Shown: in pieces, positions 55,192 through 64,000 of the stretch | Layout: every line of letters begins with the position of its first letter | How positions within the stretch are numbered: the first letter of the stretch is position 1 | Source: Lysinibacillus sp. JNUCC-52 | GTDB taxonomy: Bacteria > Bacillota > Bacilli > Bacillales_A > Planococcaceae | Direction: 5' to 3' | DNA length: 64,000 nt | Assembly: GCF_015999545.1 (NCBI RefSeq) | Contig: NZ_CP065546.1 | Location: 1,488,001-1,552,000, forward strand | Program-made: the position numbers and the translations under genes | The notes under the pieces: generated by a model | The model's input: the letters and a program-made list of their open reading frames with translations, nothing else | The model's database searches: none | What the model was told of the DNA's origin: nothing

Positions 55192-56310
55192 TTAACGATG
55201 ATTGACCAAATGCTTTGTTTGGCTCAGTTTCATTTTATTATCTGATTTTTCTTTTGCATACACTTGACCAACTAAATAAGGACCGAATTTCCATTTATTG
55301 AGCAAAAATACGACACAAATGGAGCTTATCGTGCTGAGTAAAAATGTGCTGACGATAACAGTAAAAGGATTTAATATATCGATATATTTCACAAAAAAAC
55401 CTTTTAACATGATGTTAAAAATGGGGTGTAGTAAATAAATGCCGAAAGAGTAACGACTAATGAAAATAATTAATTTAGGCATTGTTTTTATTTTACTGGC
55501 AATGAAAAACAATAGAAAAGCTACACTCAATGTGTAAAAAATAACATCAATCCTCTTTGAGTGAACTTCTGTAATTAAGCCAGACCATTGGCTAGTAAGT
55601 AACATAGCTAGCATGAGTAAACAAACAGTTGGTAATACATAACGCAGTCGATGGAGTAACGAAAGAAACTGTTCATAATTTTTCCCACAGTAATAAGCAA
55701 CGACAAAATAGGCGATCCAAGCAGGAAATGGCATCTTATTCAATACAGTCCATTCCACTTCTATATAAGGTAGAAAATACAAATACTTAAATGGGTCAAA
55801 AAAATTGAAAACAGCAAGGTAAATAAAATTAATGAGACATGCTGTGACGATAACTTGGAAGGCTGAATATTTCGCAACAATAAATTTTACAAATAACGGA
55901 TGCAAAAAATAAAACTGGAAAATGATGATAATAAAATAGCCGTGAAAATCCCCTTCAAAAAAATTTAATAACAGCTTTTTTTCAAAATCAACACTATTTA
56001 TATGAATGGAATGAAGGGCCGCATCTACAATGCCAATAAAAATAAAAGGAAGAAAAATATAAGAAAAACGTTTTTTATAAAATCTTTTTGGCAATTCATC
56101 AGAATAGGAATACGCCATTACAAATTCTGAAATAAATATAAAGACAGGTGTCCCAAACATTAAAGCTAATTGAAGGGATGTCAGTACAAAAAATAAAGTA
56201 TTTTCTTCTATATCGTATATGTCCAATACTAAAGTGACACTATGCATTAAAACAATTCCCAAACAGGCTACAAACCTTAGTAAAAATATTTCCTTAACTA
56301 CTGGCTTCAT
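55192..56310 (-). CDS. Membrane acyltransferase (acyltransferase 3 family)
   Basis: The 372-residue protein has about ten membrane segments and family marks at its start: EIFLLRFVACLGIVLMHSV (the His of R-x10-H), FISEFVMAYSYSDELP and KKRFSYIFLPFI. Such proteins move acetyl or other acyl groups to exported sugars. It lies at the end of the exopolysaccharide block, so it probably decorates that polymer. ATG 56310 follows AGGTGGG. Confidence 0.9.
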   Translation of the reverse strand: MKPVVKEIFLLRFVACLGIVLMHSVTLVLDIYDIEENTLFFVLTSLQLALMFGTPVFIFISEFVMAYSYSDELPKRFYKKRFSYIFLPFIFIGIVDAALHSIHINSVDFEKKLLLNFFEGDFHGYFIIIIFQFYFLHPLFVKFIVAKYSAFQVIVTACLINFIYLAVFNFFDPFKYLYFLPYIEVEWTVLNKMPFPAWIAYFVVAYYCGKNYEQFLSLLHRLRYVLPTVCLLMLAMLLTSQWSGLITEVHSKRIDVIFYTLSVAFLLFFIASKIKTMPKLIIFISRYSFGIYLLHPIFNIMLKGFFVKYIDILNPFTVIVSTFLLSTISSICVVFLLNKWKFGPYLVGQVYAKEKSDNKMKLSQTKHLVNHR

Positions 56311-56399
56311 TTTCCCACCTGCCATTTCTAAGCAATTCAACTTATTTTCTATTTGGTAATTTAGCTTATCTCACTTACTTAAAAACGAAGGAAAAGCTT

Positions 56400-57908
56400 T
56401 TAGTCGTTGGAAATGACACGCTTTACGTGCAGCAAAATTTCTCGCATCGTTGTAGGTTGGAAAATAAAATTTCCAACAAAAACAACAGTTATTGTCCAGA
56501 TAGCAATACATATAGCTGCTAAAAACCATGTACTGATACTGACGATAGGTAGTTTGATAAAAAATAGAAATGGGGATGCTGCGATGAATGCCAAAACACT
56601 ATTAAGTAAAATCTTTTTAACGGAAACGTATACTGAAGTTTTTAATATTTCTTTAGACGTATACAGCAGTAAGTCGCATGTACGATAGGCATAAGAACAA
56701 AGTGCACCAATTAAAATGCCTTCAACACCGATAAATTGTACTAGAACGAAAGAGACACTAAAGTTTATGGTCGCTTCAATAATGGCACGAATTTTCGTCT
56801 CTTTAAAATGCCCCGCCGAATTGACTAATGTATTTGCAGGAATTCGAATAGCATTGGCAATGCCTACAACTACAAAGAGTGCTGCTAACCATGGTCTTAT
56901 ATAGTTTGCATCCTCAATCCCCGCTGTATAAATTGTTATAAATGGCAAAATTAGAATAGCTGTACACGTATAGCCGAATGCAACGACTGCAAAAAAAACG
57001 TATTCGAAATGATGAAAATGTTTTTGCAATGTATCTCGATCTTCTTTTACAAGTATGTCTCCAAAGGCTGCTAACATCGCACCTGAAAAAGCTGAAATAA
57101 ACAATGTAACAGCATTAAATACCATATTGTACACCGTAAATACACTAACTTCTGCAAGACCAAGAAAAATAGTAATTAATATAAACGGCGTATTAAATAC
57201 AACTAATGAAGCAATTTGATGGATTAACGCATCCCACTTTTTTTTAATTGCTGGTGTATTTGGCTTTACGTTACTATTGAAATACGGATATTTTTTTTGG
57301 ACATATACTTTTAAAAAAAGAATATCTAGTAGTAACAGCATGCTGGAACTACCAACCACAACAACAATGGAAAAACCGAGCGTTAATAAAACTAAAGATA
57401 AAATTGTACTAGCGATTAATAAGCATGTTTGTATACGAAAAATAATATAGCTTTTTTGATCTGCAGTTAATAGTACTAAATATTTTCCGATTAAAAAATA
57501 CTCCCATACACCACTAATTCCTAAAATGAGTACCAAATAAAACGCTGTAAGTGGACTCACTTCTTTGCCAACAATTAATGGATAGAAAATAGCTAATAAG
57601 GCTACTAAAACTACAAATATAATACCTGACCGTCTGTAAAAATAATGGGTTGCTGATAGAATGCCATTTATTTGTTCTTTTTCCTTCATCGCCAAAGGTT
57701 TGTACAGCGCTGCAATGGAGGCACTACCTACTCCCGCTTCTACAATTTTTAAATAACTTAAAAATTGCTTAATAGACGTCACAAGCCCATTCGTCGCGGA
57801 TCCATACGTTGACATAAATAATCGAGGCAAAATAAAATTAATGACCGCTGAAACGATTTGCAACATAACATTAGAAAATAAATTTAACATGATTTTCTTT
57901 GTTCTCAT
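56400..57908 (-). CDS. Wzx-type polysaccharide flippase
   Basis: The 502-residue protein has about twelve to fourteen membrane segments. The start (NLFSNVMLQIVSAVINFILPRLFMSTYG) and the middle (NTPFILITIFLGLAEVSVFTVYNMVFN) fit the oligosaccharide flippase/MATE-like group. It should turn the lipid-linked repeat unit across the membrane. It overlaps the glycosyltransferase gene by ATGA, so they are translated together. Confidence 0.9.
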   Translation of the reverse strand: MRTKKIMLNLFSNVMLQIVSAVINFILPRLFMSTYGSATNGLVTSIKQFLSYLKIVEAGVGSASIAALYKPLAMKEKEQINGILSATHYFYRRSGIIFVVLVALLAIFYPLIVGKEVSPLTAFYLVLILGISGVWEYFLIGKYLVLLTADQKSYIIFRIQTCLLIASTILSLVLLTLGFSIVVVVGSSSMLLLLDILFLKVYVQKKYPYFNSNVKPNTPAIKKKWDALIHQIASLVVFNTPFILITIFLGLAEVSVFTVYNMVFNAVTLFISAFSGAMLAAFGDILVKEDRDTLQKHFHHFEYVFFAVVAFGYTCTAILILPFITIYTAGIEDANYIRPWLAALFVVVGIANAIRIPANTLVNSAGHFKETKIRAIIEATINFSVSFVLVQFIGVEGILIGALCSYAYRTCDLLLYTSKEILKTSVYVSVKKILLNSVLAFIAASPFLFFIKLPIVSISTWFLAAICIAIWTITVVFVGNFIFQPTTMREILLHVKRVISND

Positions 57909-58942
57909 TCGCCACTTCTACTTCGTTTCATCTCAATCAATGTATAGAGTAATAAAATGTGTTGCTTCTTCAGTAACCAAATATAACATTTCACTTTGTA
58001 TGGTAAATCATTTATACGAATTGTCTGTAATACCTCGTTAATATCTTTTTGTTTCATCATTTTTTTAATAAAGGCCCTTTTCTCACGCAAGCTCTTCTCA
58101 TTTTTCGGATTAAATTCATTATTGACTCCAGCTATAACTAAATAGGTAAAATAATACTGTAGTTGATATGCAAAATTGGGGGCTGTTTTTTCATTACTAC
58201 GTGTAAAATGTTTTAAATGTCCATATAATATGAGGATTTTTTCAAAAAAATTCTGATCATAGCTTGCTGTCATAGAAGAGGGATTTTGGCGATAATGATA
58301 CAAATATTGTTTGTCTAATATATAAATACTGTTCGCATCAAGTAAGCTAGGATATGTACAAGCTACATCTTCGCCCATGCGAATTGTCTCATCCACATTC
58401 AATTGAAATTTTTGGATAAGCGTTTTTTTGAAAATTTTATTCGAGACAGAAGGAAATAATCCAAACTGATAATATTCACCTGCATATAGCATAATCGGAT
58501 AGACTTCTTGTTCCATCCCGTTTTTCTCATACAACCCAGGTGCAACCATTTGTGTGCGTCTTACTTCTTGATTTGGATAATTTTCTACAATATCACAAAT
58601 AACGATGTCTACATCATATTTATGTGCTGCGCCACATAATGATTGGTACATATCCGCTTCAATCCAATCATCACTATCCACGTAGCCAATATACTTGCCA
58701 TGTGCGACCTTTAGACCCGCTTTTCGCGCACTGACAAGCCCTCCATTTTCTTTATGAATAACAACAATTCTTGGATCGTATTTGGCATAGTCGTCACATA
58801 TTTTGGCACTATTATCCGTTGAACCATCATTCACCAATATGAGCTCAAAATCTTCATATTTTTGATTCAAAATGCTATCTAGACATTCTTTTAAATAGTG
58901 CTCGACATTATAAATTGGCACAATAATGCTTAAAAATGGCAT
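57905..58942 (-). CDS. Family 2 glycosyltransferase
   Basis: The 345-residue GT2 enzyme has the GT-A nucleotide-binding start PFLSIIVPIYNVEHYLKECLDSIL, LILVNDGSTDNSAKICDDYA and the DxD-type YVDSDDWIEADMY (about 90). The later half is helical and polymer-specific. It adds one sugar of the repeat unit; which one is unknown. ATG 58942 follows GGGGTGAGG. Confidence 0.93.
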   Translation of the reverse strand: MPFLSIIVPIYNVEHYLKECLDSILNQKYEDFELILVNDGSTDNSAKICDDYAKYDPRIVVIHKENGGLVSARKAGLKVAHGKYIGYVDSDDWIEADMYQSLCGAAHKYDVDIVICDIVENYPNQEVRRTQMVAPGLYEKNGMEQEVYPIMLYAGEYYQFGLFPSVSNKIFKKTLIQKFQLNVDETIRMGEDVACTYPSLLDANSIYILDKQYLYHYRQNPSSMTASYDQNFFEKILILYGHLKHFTRSNEKTAPNFAYQLQYYFTYLVIAGVNNEFNPKNEKSLREKRAFIKKMMKQKDINEVLQTIRINDLPYKVKCYIWLLKKQHILLLYTLIEMKRSRSGE

Positions 58943-58946
58943 TGCC

Positions 58947-60293
58947 TCACCCCCCAACCTTACTTAGCTCCTGATTTTTCTGAAGCGTTAACGCAAACAT
59001 TATTAACATAATATGAAAAGGGAAATAATCCATTATGAAAGAGTCAAGTACTGTATTGGCAATTAGCATGATATAGAGCGGAATAGCGTTGACCGTTAAT
59101 ATTTGCAAATGTGTTTTTCCACTGTTACTAATGTTTTGGCGGAGAACTTTATGTAAGCTTAGAATATAAAGTAGTGCAAGAACAATTCCTACTAAGCCAA
59201 GATAATAAGGCGTTGATAAATACATCGTATGGGCCATTTTCGCATTGGAAAAACTTGTGCCAAACCCTGCCCCTATAACAAATATTTTCGTACTTTGCAA
59301 AATTTCCGCCGCAAACATATTCCAGCTACTTAATCGCCCCGTCGTAATAGCATCCGTTGATGTTCCTGCTCCAAAAAATCGAATCCAATAAATTTCGAAT
59401 AACTTCTCGTAAAAAAAAAATAGGAGAACACTACAAATCGCTAGCATAAACGAAGCGAACTTGAATGCTGTTTTTATATTGGTTTTAACAAACATGATAA
59501 ACGTCAATAAAATGAATGCAATAAAAGTGATAATAAACATTTTGGAATAAGTAAATACCCCAAATACCGCTAATACAATGATGAACATAATCGGCTTAAC
59601 TTCCATTTTTTTATCGTAATAACAAAGTACTAATAAACAAGCAATTGCTATAAGAATTTGCAAACTGAAATAATTCGGATCTAAATCTAAACCAGTAAAT
59701 CTTGTATTAATGGCACTTGTCGTCTTCACGGTATTGACAATTGTCATGGACTCAATAAAGCTATCAATCGCTGGAACAGAAAAACTAATCCAGCGAACGA
59801 TTGCAGCAGTTAATAAGCCTAACGCATAAACATACGTATACCTTCTAAAATAAGTATTGTCATCGATGAACAAAACTGCAAAAAGGATAACGCTATAATT
59901 TAATACAAAGCCCAACACTTCGATTACATTGCCGCTATTAAGTAGCGTTCCAATGACAGCAAAGCATACAAAAAGCACATAGGTGATGACAAGCTGTGTT
60001 GACATACCTTTATTTTGCATAAAAAGCGTTAGGACACTTAACACAATATAAACAAAACTTAGCACAACAAAAAGGGAATAACTTGTTAAATCAAACTTAA
60101 TGACGTACACCCATGAAATAAAAAACAATAAATAATCAATTCGATGTTGTTGTTTATCTAACAACATCGCCATAATTACTAGACTACTAAAGATCACAAG
60201 AAATAGATTACTACCTGTATACATTTTTAATACGACAAAAATACTGGAAATAATACAGATCAACATACTGAAATTTTTGTTTGTTAATTTCAT
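58947..60293 (-). CDS. Wzy-type polysaccharide polymerase
   Basis: The 448-residue protein has about twelve membrane segments and the O-antigen ligase/polymerase-like pattern, with a large outside loop near ITTGRLSSWNMFAAEILQ (about 320-337) and an H-containing ending. It should join the flipped repeat units. It lies between two glycosyltransferases, overlapping the one upstream by ATGA. Confidence 0.85.
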   Translation of the reverse strand: MKLTNKNFSMLICIISSIFVVLKMYTGSNLFLVIFSSLVIMAMLLDKQQHRIDYLLFFISWVYVIKFDLTSYSLFVVLSFVYIVLSVLTLFMQNKGMSTQLVITYVLFVCFAVIGTLLNSGNVIEVLGFVLNYSVILFAVLFIDDNTYFRRYTYVYALGLLTAAIVRWISFSVPAIDSFIESMTIVNTVKTTSAINTRFTGLDLDPNYFSLQILIAIACLLVLCYYDKKMEVKPIMFIIVLAVFGVFTYSKMFIITFIAFILLTFIMFVKTNIKTAFKFASFMLAICSVLLFFFYEKLFEIYWIRFFGAGTSTDAITTGRLSSWNMFAAEILQSTKIFVIGAGFGTSFSNAKMAHTMYLSTPYYLGLVGIVLALLYILSLHKVLRQNISNSGKTHLQILTVNAIPLYIMLIANTVLDSFIMDYFPFHIMLIMFALTLQKNQELSKVGG

Positions 60294-61471
60294 ATACGAT
60301 CAAACTCCAATACTAATTGCTCTTGTGCTTTACGATTTGTATAGCGATTTTCTTCAATATATTTTTTCATCTGCTGGAGGCAATCCGCATTATTGATTAC
60401 ATTGGCAATGGCTACATACATATCTTCTACTTCTCCACTCGTTATCAAACCGTTGCAACCATCGTGTATTTGTTCATTCGCTGCCGCAAAATTCGTAGTA
60501 ACAACAGGCGTCTCTAGTATTAATGCCTCCCCTACTACCATCGGATATCCTTCATATGCTGAGGTTACGATGAGTACATCGCTCTGTTTCATAAACGGAT
60601 ACGGATTATTACATTCACCGATAAATTCAACTACATCTTCTACACCTAATTCAAGCGCTAATCGTTTATTATGAAGTAAATCTGGCCCATCGCCAATAAT
60701 TCGCCAATGAAAAGAATTAAATGATGACTCCTTTAACAGTTTACATATGTGCAAAATGAGATCGAACCTTTTAGTTGCATTATCCATTCGTCCAACAGAT
60801 ATTAAGTCCATTGGTCCTTTTTCAAATGGTATGTATTGCATTGCTAGTTCGGTTATTTCGGCTAGTGGAAAGAAATTATAGACTACTTGCATTTTTTGTT
60901 GATATTGTGGGAGAAATGTAAGCAAATTTTGCTTACATGCTTCAGAAACACATATTAATCTATCGAAATTTTGATAGGTTTTAACACATACTTCATAATT
61001 AAAGTTTGCTCTTAATGGATCTGTATGTATCCATGCAAATTTTTTATCCGCTCTTACAAATTTATCTACAAATAAATTTGTGCCTTGGTTAAAGTAACTA
61101 GTTGGTGCATCATTAAAATAAGAAATGGCTATATCATATTGTTTTGGATGGGAATGAATTTTAAAAAGTAATGTATAAAAGTTCGTTGATCCTATTAATC
61201 GTACAATCAACATACAAAATATTCGTAAGATGATATGCCACAAATTTTTACTTTGTCTTACAACATAAAATGGAGTAGCAATGAGCTGTAATAATAAGCC
61301 TCCAACATTGACATGTACATTAGGGGGGATGTCCGTAAAGAGTTCACCTTTACCGAACGTAAAAACATCTATTTCATATTGCTTATCCACACTAATTTCT
61401 TTCAACGTATTAATTAATGCTTTTTGAATACCACCCATTTGAAAATTTTGTGCAACAAATAATATCTTCAT
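60290..61471 (-). CDS. Family 4 glycosyltransferase
   Basis: The 393-residue GT4 enzyme opens with the acceptor-side loop LFVAQNFQMGGIQKALINTLKE. The donor half (about 205-370) has SVGRMDNATKRFDLIL, the EX7E-type SAYEGYPMVVGEALILETPVVTTNFAAA and GCNGLI. It adds a sugar to the lipid-linked unit. ATG 61471 is chosen because the conserved start follows directly and a GGGGGC region precedes it. Confidence 0.93.
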   Translation of the reverse strand: MKILFVAQNFQMGGIQKALINTLKEISVDKQYEIDVFTFGKGELFTDIPPNVHVNVGGLLLQLIATPFYVVRQSKNLWHIILRIFCMLIVRLIGSTNFYTLLFKIHSHPKQYDIAISYFNDAPTSYFNQGTNLFVDKFVRADKKFAWIHTDPLRANFNYEVCVKTYQNFDRLICVSEACKQNLLTFLPQYQQKMQVVYNFFPLAEITELAMQYIPFEKGPMDLISVGRMDNATKRFDLILHICKLLKESSFNSFHWRIIGDGPDLLHNKRLALELGVEDVVEFIGECNNPYPFMKQSDVLIVTSAYEGYPMVVGEALILETPVVTTNFAAANEQIHDGCNGLITSGEVEDMYVAIANVINNADCLQQMKKYIEENRYTNRKAQEQLVLEFDRI

Positions 61472-61532
61472 CTCTTTCAAGCCCCCCATAGAAATCCAAT
61501 ATTACTGTAAAATTTTCAAAAAGCTTCTCCAG

Positions 61533-62651
61533 CTATAAATGGCTGTACAATGTCACAATCCGATTTTCCATCTCATTCCAACTATAATGTGTGTCATATA
61601 ATAACTTCATTTTTCTAGAAATTTCTGGCCATTCTTTTTTACGCTCTATTAGCTTTTCAATACCTTTTTGTAGGCTCTCTTGATTAAAATCAATTAGCTC
61701 CCCCAGGTCATGCTCTGCCACTACTTCCGACATACCTGTGTCTTTCACCATAATTAAAGGCTTTCCTAGCATAAGTGCCTCATAAAATTTATTGGGCGCA
61801 GCGTAATAATGGTTGGACACTTCAGGATCATAAATGGCAGTCATAATATCACAACTCTTTTCTAATGCTAAAGTTTTTTCATAAGGGATTTTTCCGTAAA
61901 AAAGTATGTTGTCATATTGCTGTGCTATTTGTGCCAATTCGTCTGCATACTCCCCAAACCCGCCAATATGCAATTCGTAAAGAGGATTATGTTTGACGAT
62001 ATCTACCAGTTCCTTAATAAGCCTTTCAGGTGCAAGTATACCGACATAGACGATTTTTACTTTATCTCGATTCAACTTTAAATCACTATTTAAATCAACA
62101 TGTAGTGGTGTATTATAAATAACTTCAATTTTTTTAGGTGAGGCTTTAGCTATTTGCCCTCTTCGCTTTTCTGTACAAATAATGACCGCATCCACATTAT
62201 TCAATAGTGCTATATCTACTTTTTCGACTATCTTCCCTATAATGGCGGGGCCATGGAAGGGCGCCGTAACGGAATCAAACATATCGTAAATGACTTTTTT
62301 ACGAAGTATTTTCGCACAGACTGTACCTACAAACGCTGTATCAAAATCACAAGCATGAATAATATCATACGAATTTTTATGTTGAAGTAGCCATTTGAAT
62401 AGCTTTAGCTGAAACCGTAGTAATGGAAAGAAATTTTTTTTAAATCCTCCACCAAATGTAGCAGGGATGCCAAACCTTGTAATTTTAATAGTGTGAGCTC
62501 GCTTTAGAAATTCCACTTTTGCTTTATATTTACTATCTCTATCCCATGCTAAAATTTGAACATCCCAGTTGTTTTTTCTTAGGCTGTCCACTTCTTTTTC
62601 AACTCTCGGATCTGGAGAAATTGGATTACTTCTCATAAAAACGACTCTCAT
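61533..62651 (-). CDS. Glycosyltransferase (GT4-like)
   Basis: The 372-residue protein starts MRVVFMRSNPISPDPRVEKEVDSLRKNNW, a usual GT4-type head. The donor half has VKIVYVGILAPERLIKELVD, GFGEYADEL and PNKFYEALMLGKPLIMVKDTG with the EX7E-like motif. ATG 62651 is chosen because AAGGGGA lies about 9 bases upstream. The frame runs open to 62777 but those 42 codons have no family look. Confidence 0.9.
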   Translation of the reverse strand: MRVVFMRSNPISPDPRVEKEVDSLRKNNWDVQILAWDRDSKYKAKVEFLKRAHTIKITRFGIPATFGGGFKKNFFPLLRFQLKLFKWLLQHKNSYDIIHACDFDTAFVGTVCAKILRKKVIYDMFDSVTAPFHGPAIIGKIVEKVDIALLNNVDAVIICTEKRRGQIAKASPKKIEVIYNTPLHVDLNSDLKLNRDKVKIVYVGILAPERLIKELVDIVKHNPLYELHIGGFGEYADELAQIAQQYDNILFYGKIPYEKTLALEKSCDIMTAIYDPEVSNHYYAAPNKFYEALMLGKPLIMVKDTGMSEVVAEHDLGELIDFNQESLQKGIEKLIERKKEWPEISRKMKLLYDTHYSWNEMENRIVTLYSHL

Positions 62652-62730
62652 CCCAAACTGTCCCCTTATATGTTTAATACCTACTGTCGTTATAGCATCT
62701 TTCCTACTACTTGCACGCTTGACGTCACAA

Positions 62731-63495
62731 TTAAAATAACTTCCACCGTTTTTTTGTGAAGTTATTTTCTGGCTCATATATGATGAAAGGCTGATTATTA
62801 ATGATTCGTTTATTATTTTCTAAAAAGGTATCTATCGCATGTAATTCTTTTTGCTTTTCTAAAAAACTAAGCCCTTTTTCAAATAGGAATGGTCGAGCTT
62901 GTAAATTATGCACATCCGAACCATATGTATGGACAAGGTTCGATCGAACTAACTTTAAAGAAAGCTGTTGAATGTCCTTGCCAAACAAACCAGCTAAACT
63001 TCCCGCTGTTATTTGTGCAAGTGCACCGTCACGTATGAGCTTCTCTAAGTGGCTTGGATTTGCTGCTATCGCTTTATTTCGTTCGGGATGCGCAATAATT
63101 GGCGTTATACCAGCTGTTAATAAGTTGTAAATAATTGTTTGTGTATAGGTAGGAATAAAACCAGAGGGAAGCTCTAGTAACAAGTAATTTGAATGTGCTA
63201 ATGTAAGAAGCTGACCTTTTTGATAAAGCTCTAAAATATTCCCCGCTAAACGTACCTCTTGTCCTGGATATAGTGTTAGCGGCATGTTACGGTTGTCAAT
63301 TTCTTGCTGCAATTGTGCAATTTGTTCATGTATCACTTGTGTATGGACATTATATTGAGGATGTAGCGCATGTGAAGTAGAAATAATTGCTGTAATCCCT
63401 TCCCTAACAGCTTGTTCAAATAACTGGAATGTCTCTTCTACTGTTTCGGGACCATCGTCTGCATTTACTAAAATATGACTATGCATATCTATCAC
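62731..63495 (-). CDS. CpsB/YwqE-type tyrosine-protein phosphatase (PHP family)
   Basis: The 254-residue Mn-dependent phosphatase has MIDMHSHILVNADDGPETVEETFQLF (residues 1-26), ISTSHALHP, PGQEVRLAGN, IIAHPERNKAIAAN and GSDVHNLQARPF. It should remove phosphate from the tyrosine tail of the adjacent kinase and so time polymer length and output. The usual place, right after the kinase, is kept (30-bp gap). Confidence 0.95.
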   Translation of the reverse strand: MIDMHSHILVNADDGPETVEETFQLFEQAVREGITAIISTSHALHPQYNVHTQVIHEQIAQLQQEIDNRNMPLTLYPGQEVRLAGNILELYQKGQLLTLAHSNYLLLELPSGFIPTYTQTIIYNLLTAGITPIIAHPERNKAIAANPSHLEKLIRDGALAQITAGSLAGLFGKDIQQLSLKLVRSNLVHTYGSDVHNLQARPFLFEKGLSFLEKQKELHAIDTFLENNKRIINNQPFIIYEPENNFTKKRWKLF

Positions 63496-63525
63496 AATGT
63501 TTCACTTCCCTATCTACGCCAATCA

Positions 63526-64000
63526 TTATCGGTAATATTGATCATAATATTCGCCAAGTGGTAATTTATAATTATTCAAAACGACTCCTAAAATATTCGC
63601 CTTTGATGCTTCAAGGCTTACTTTCGCTTTAAGTACACTTGCATTTTCTACTACACCACTATTCACAATGAGTAGTGTTCCTTGGCATTTATTTGATAAA
63701 ACTTGCGCATCAGTTACAGATAACAATGGTGGTGCGTCAAAAATTATGATGTCAAAGTCTGCTATCAGTTGCATCATCACACTATCCATTGTTTTAGAAG
63801 AAAGCAATTCCGCTGGGTTAGGTGGAATGGGCCCACTCGTCAGAACAAAAAGATTAGGAATATCTGTACTATTTAAAACCTCTGACATCTCATATTGTCT
63901 TGTCAGTAAATTTGATAGACCCTTTATATTTTGTAATCGAAAGGTATAATGCATTGTTGGCTTACGTAAATCGGCATCGACAATTAAAATTTTTTTCCCT
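63526..64000 (-). CDS. CpsD/YwqD-type tyrosine kinase (partial, N-terminus off window)
   Basis: The last 158 codons are present. The Walker A' motif ILIVDADLRKPTMHYTF lies at the edge, then LFVLTSGPIPPNPAELLSSKTM, IIFDAPPLLSVTDAQVL (Walker B) and a tyrosine tail YGEYYDQYYR-like (GEYYDQYYR). It is the bacterial tyrosine kinase that, with a membrane adaptor, runs polymer assembly. Walker A is beyond the right edge. Confidence 0.95.
   Translation of the reverse strand, partial: GKKILIVDADLRKPTMHYTFRLQNIKGLSNLLTRQYEMSEVLNSTDIPNLFVLTSGPIPPNPAELLSSKTMDSVMMQLIADFDIIIFDAPPLLSVTDAQVLSNKCQGTLLIVNSGVVENASVLKAKVSLEASKANILGVVLNNYKLPLGEYYDQYYR

Overview
The window is from a low-GC, endospore-forming Gram-positive of the Bacillaceae/Planococcaceae type, most like Lysinibacillus. 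The evidence is the gene order ymdB-spoVS-(korAB)-miaB-ricA-cotE-mutS-mutL ... miaA-hfq ... ynbB-glnR-glnA, which is the Bacillus core order with insertions, plus a CotD-like coat protein, an S-layer-homology (SLH) surface protein, a GlnR operator-promoter of the B. subtilis type, and many TTG/GTG starts with strong GGAGG ribosome sites. The genus assignment is inference; no rRNA or tRNA gene lies in the window.

Region 1 (1-12.1 kb) is accessory. It holds a sugar-type solute-binding lipoprotein (cut by the left edge), a degenerate stretch behind a perfect cre-like box, a large secreted sialidase, two small exported proteins, a DJ-1/PfpI protein with Ser at the usual Cys position, a CotD-like coat protein, a Cache-GGDEF diguanylate cyclase, a PadR regulator with a YhgE/Pip-type membrane protein, and a stand-alone FabF. 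Region 2 (12.1-19.2 kb) looks the most mobile. It has an XRE/MmyB-like regulator divergent from fabF, a decayed MocR-type gene, an ASCH protein, a LysR/flavin-reductase divergent pair, a decayed EamA transporter, a CPCC protein, an unknown 110-aa protein and a GNAT acetyltransferase. Four intergenic spacers here share a repeated hairpin-bearing module, giving a cassette-like layout. Region 3 (19.2-24.7 kb) has a 1023-aa NHL/Ig-like/SLH surface protein and the glnRA operon.

Region 4 (25-42.5 kb) is mostly core: ynbB, a TRIC/UPF0126 membrane protein, cobT behind a cobalamin riboswitch and terminator, a rhodanese, hfq, miaA, a lysophospholipase-like hydrolase, glpD, glpK, mutL, mutS, cotE (apparent CTG start, 22-serine tail), ricA and miaB. 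Region 5 (42.9-49.3 kb) is a tightly overlapping seven-gene operon: binding protein, alkaline-phosphatase-superfamily hydrolase, two permeases, ATPase, DeoR regulator and PHP phosphoesterase. It is probably for import and dephosphorylation of an organophosphate or phosphonate. Region 6 (49.5-55.1 kb) has a small unknown gene, korAB, spoVS and ymdB. Region 7 (55.2-64 kb) is an exopolysaccharide/capsule cluster: acyltransferase, Wzx flippase, glycosyltransferases, Wzy polymerase, CpsB-type phosphatase and CpsD-type tyrosine kinase (cut by the right edge).

Seven copies of a ~105-125 bp GC-rich intergenic repeat are spread through the window, two of them in a 187-bp tandem duplication and two in the korA-spoVS gap. 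The best candidates for something undescribed are the hairpin-module cassette-like array at 14.4-18.9 kb, the seven-gene phosphate-ester operon, and the repeat family whose terminal arms differ between copies yet stay self-complementary.
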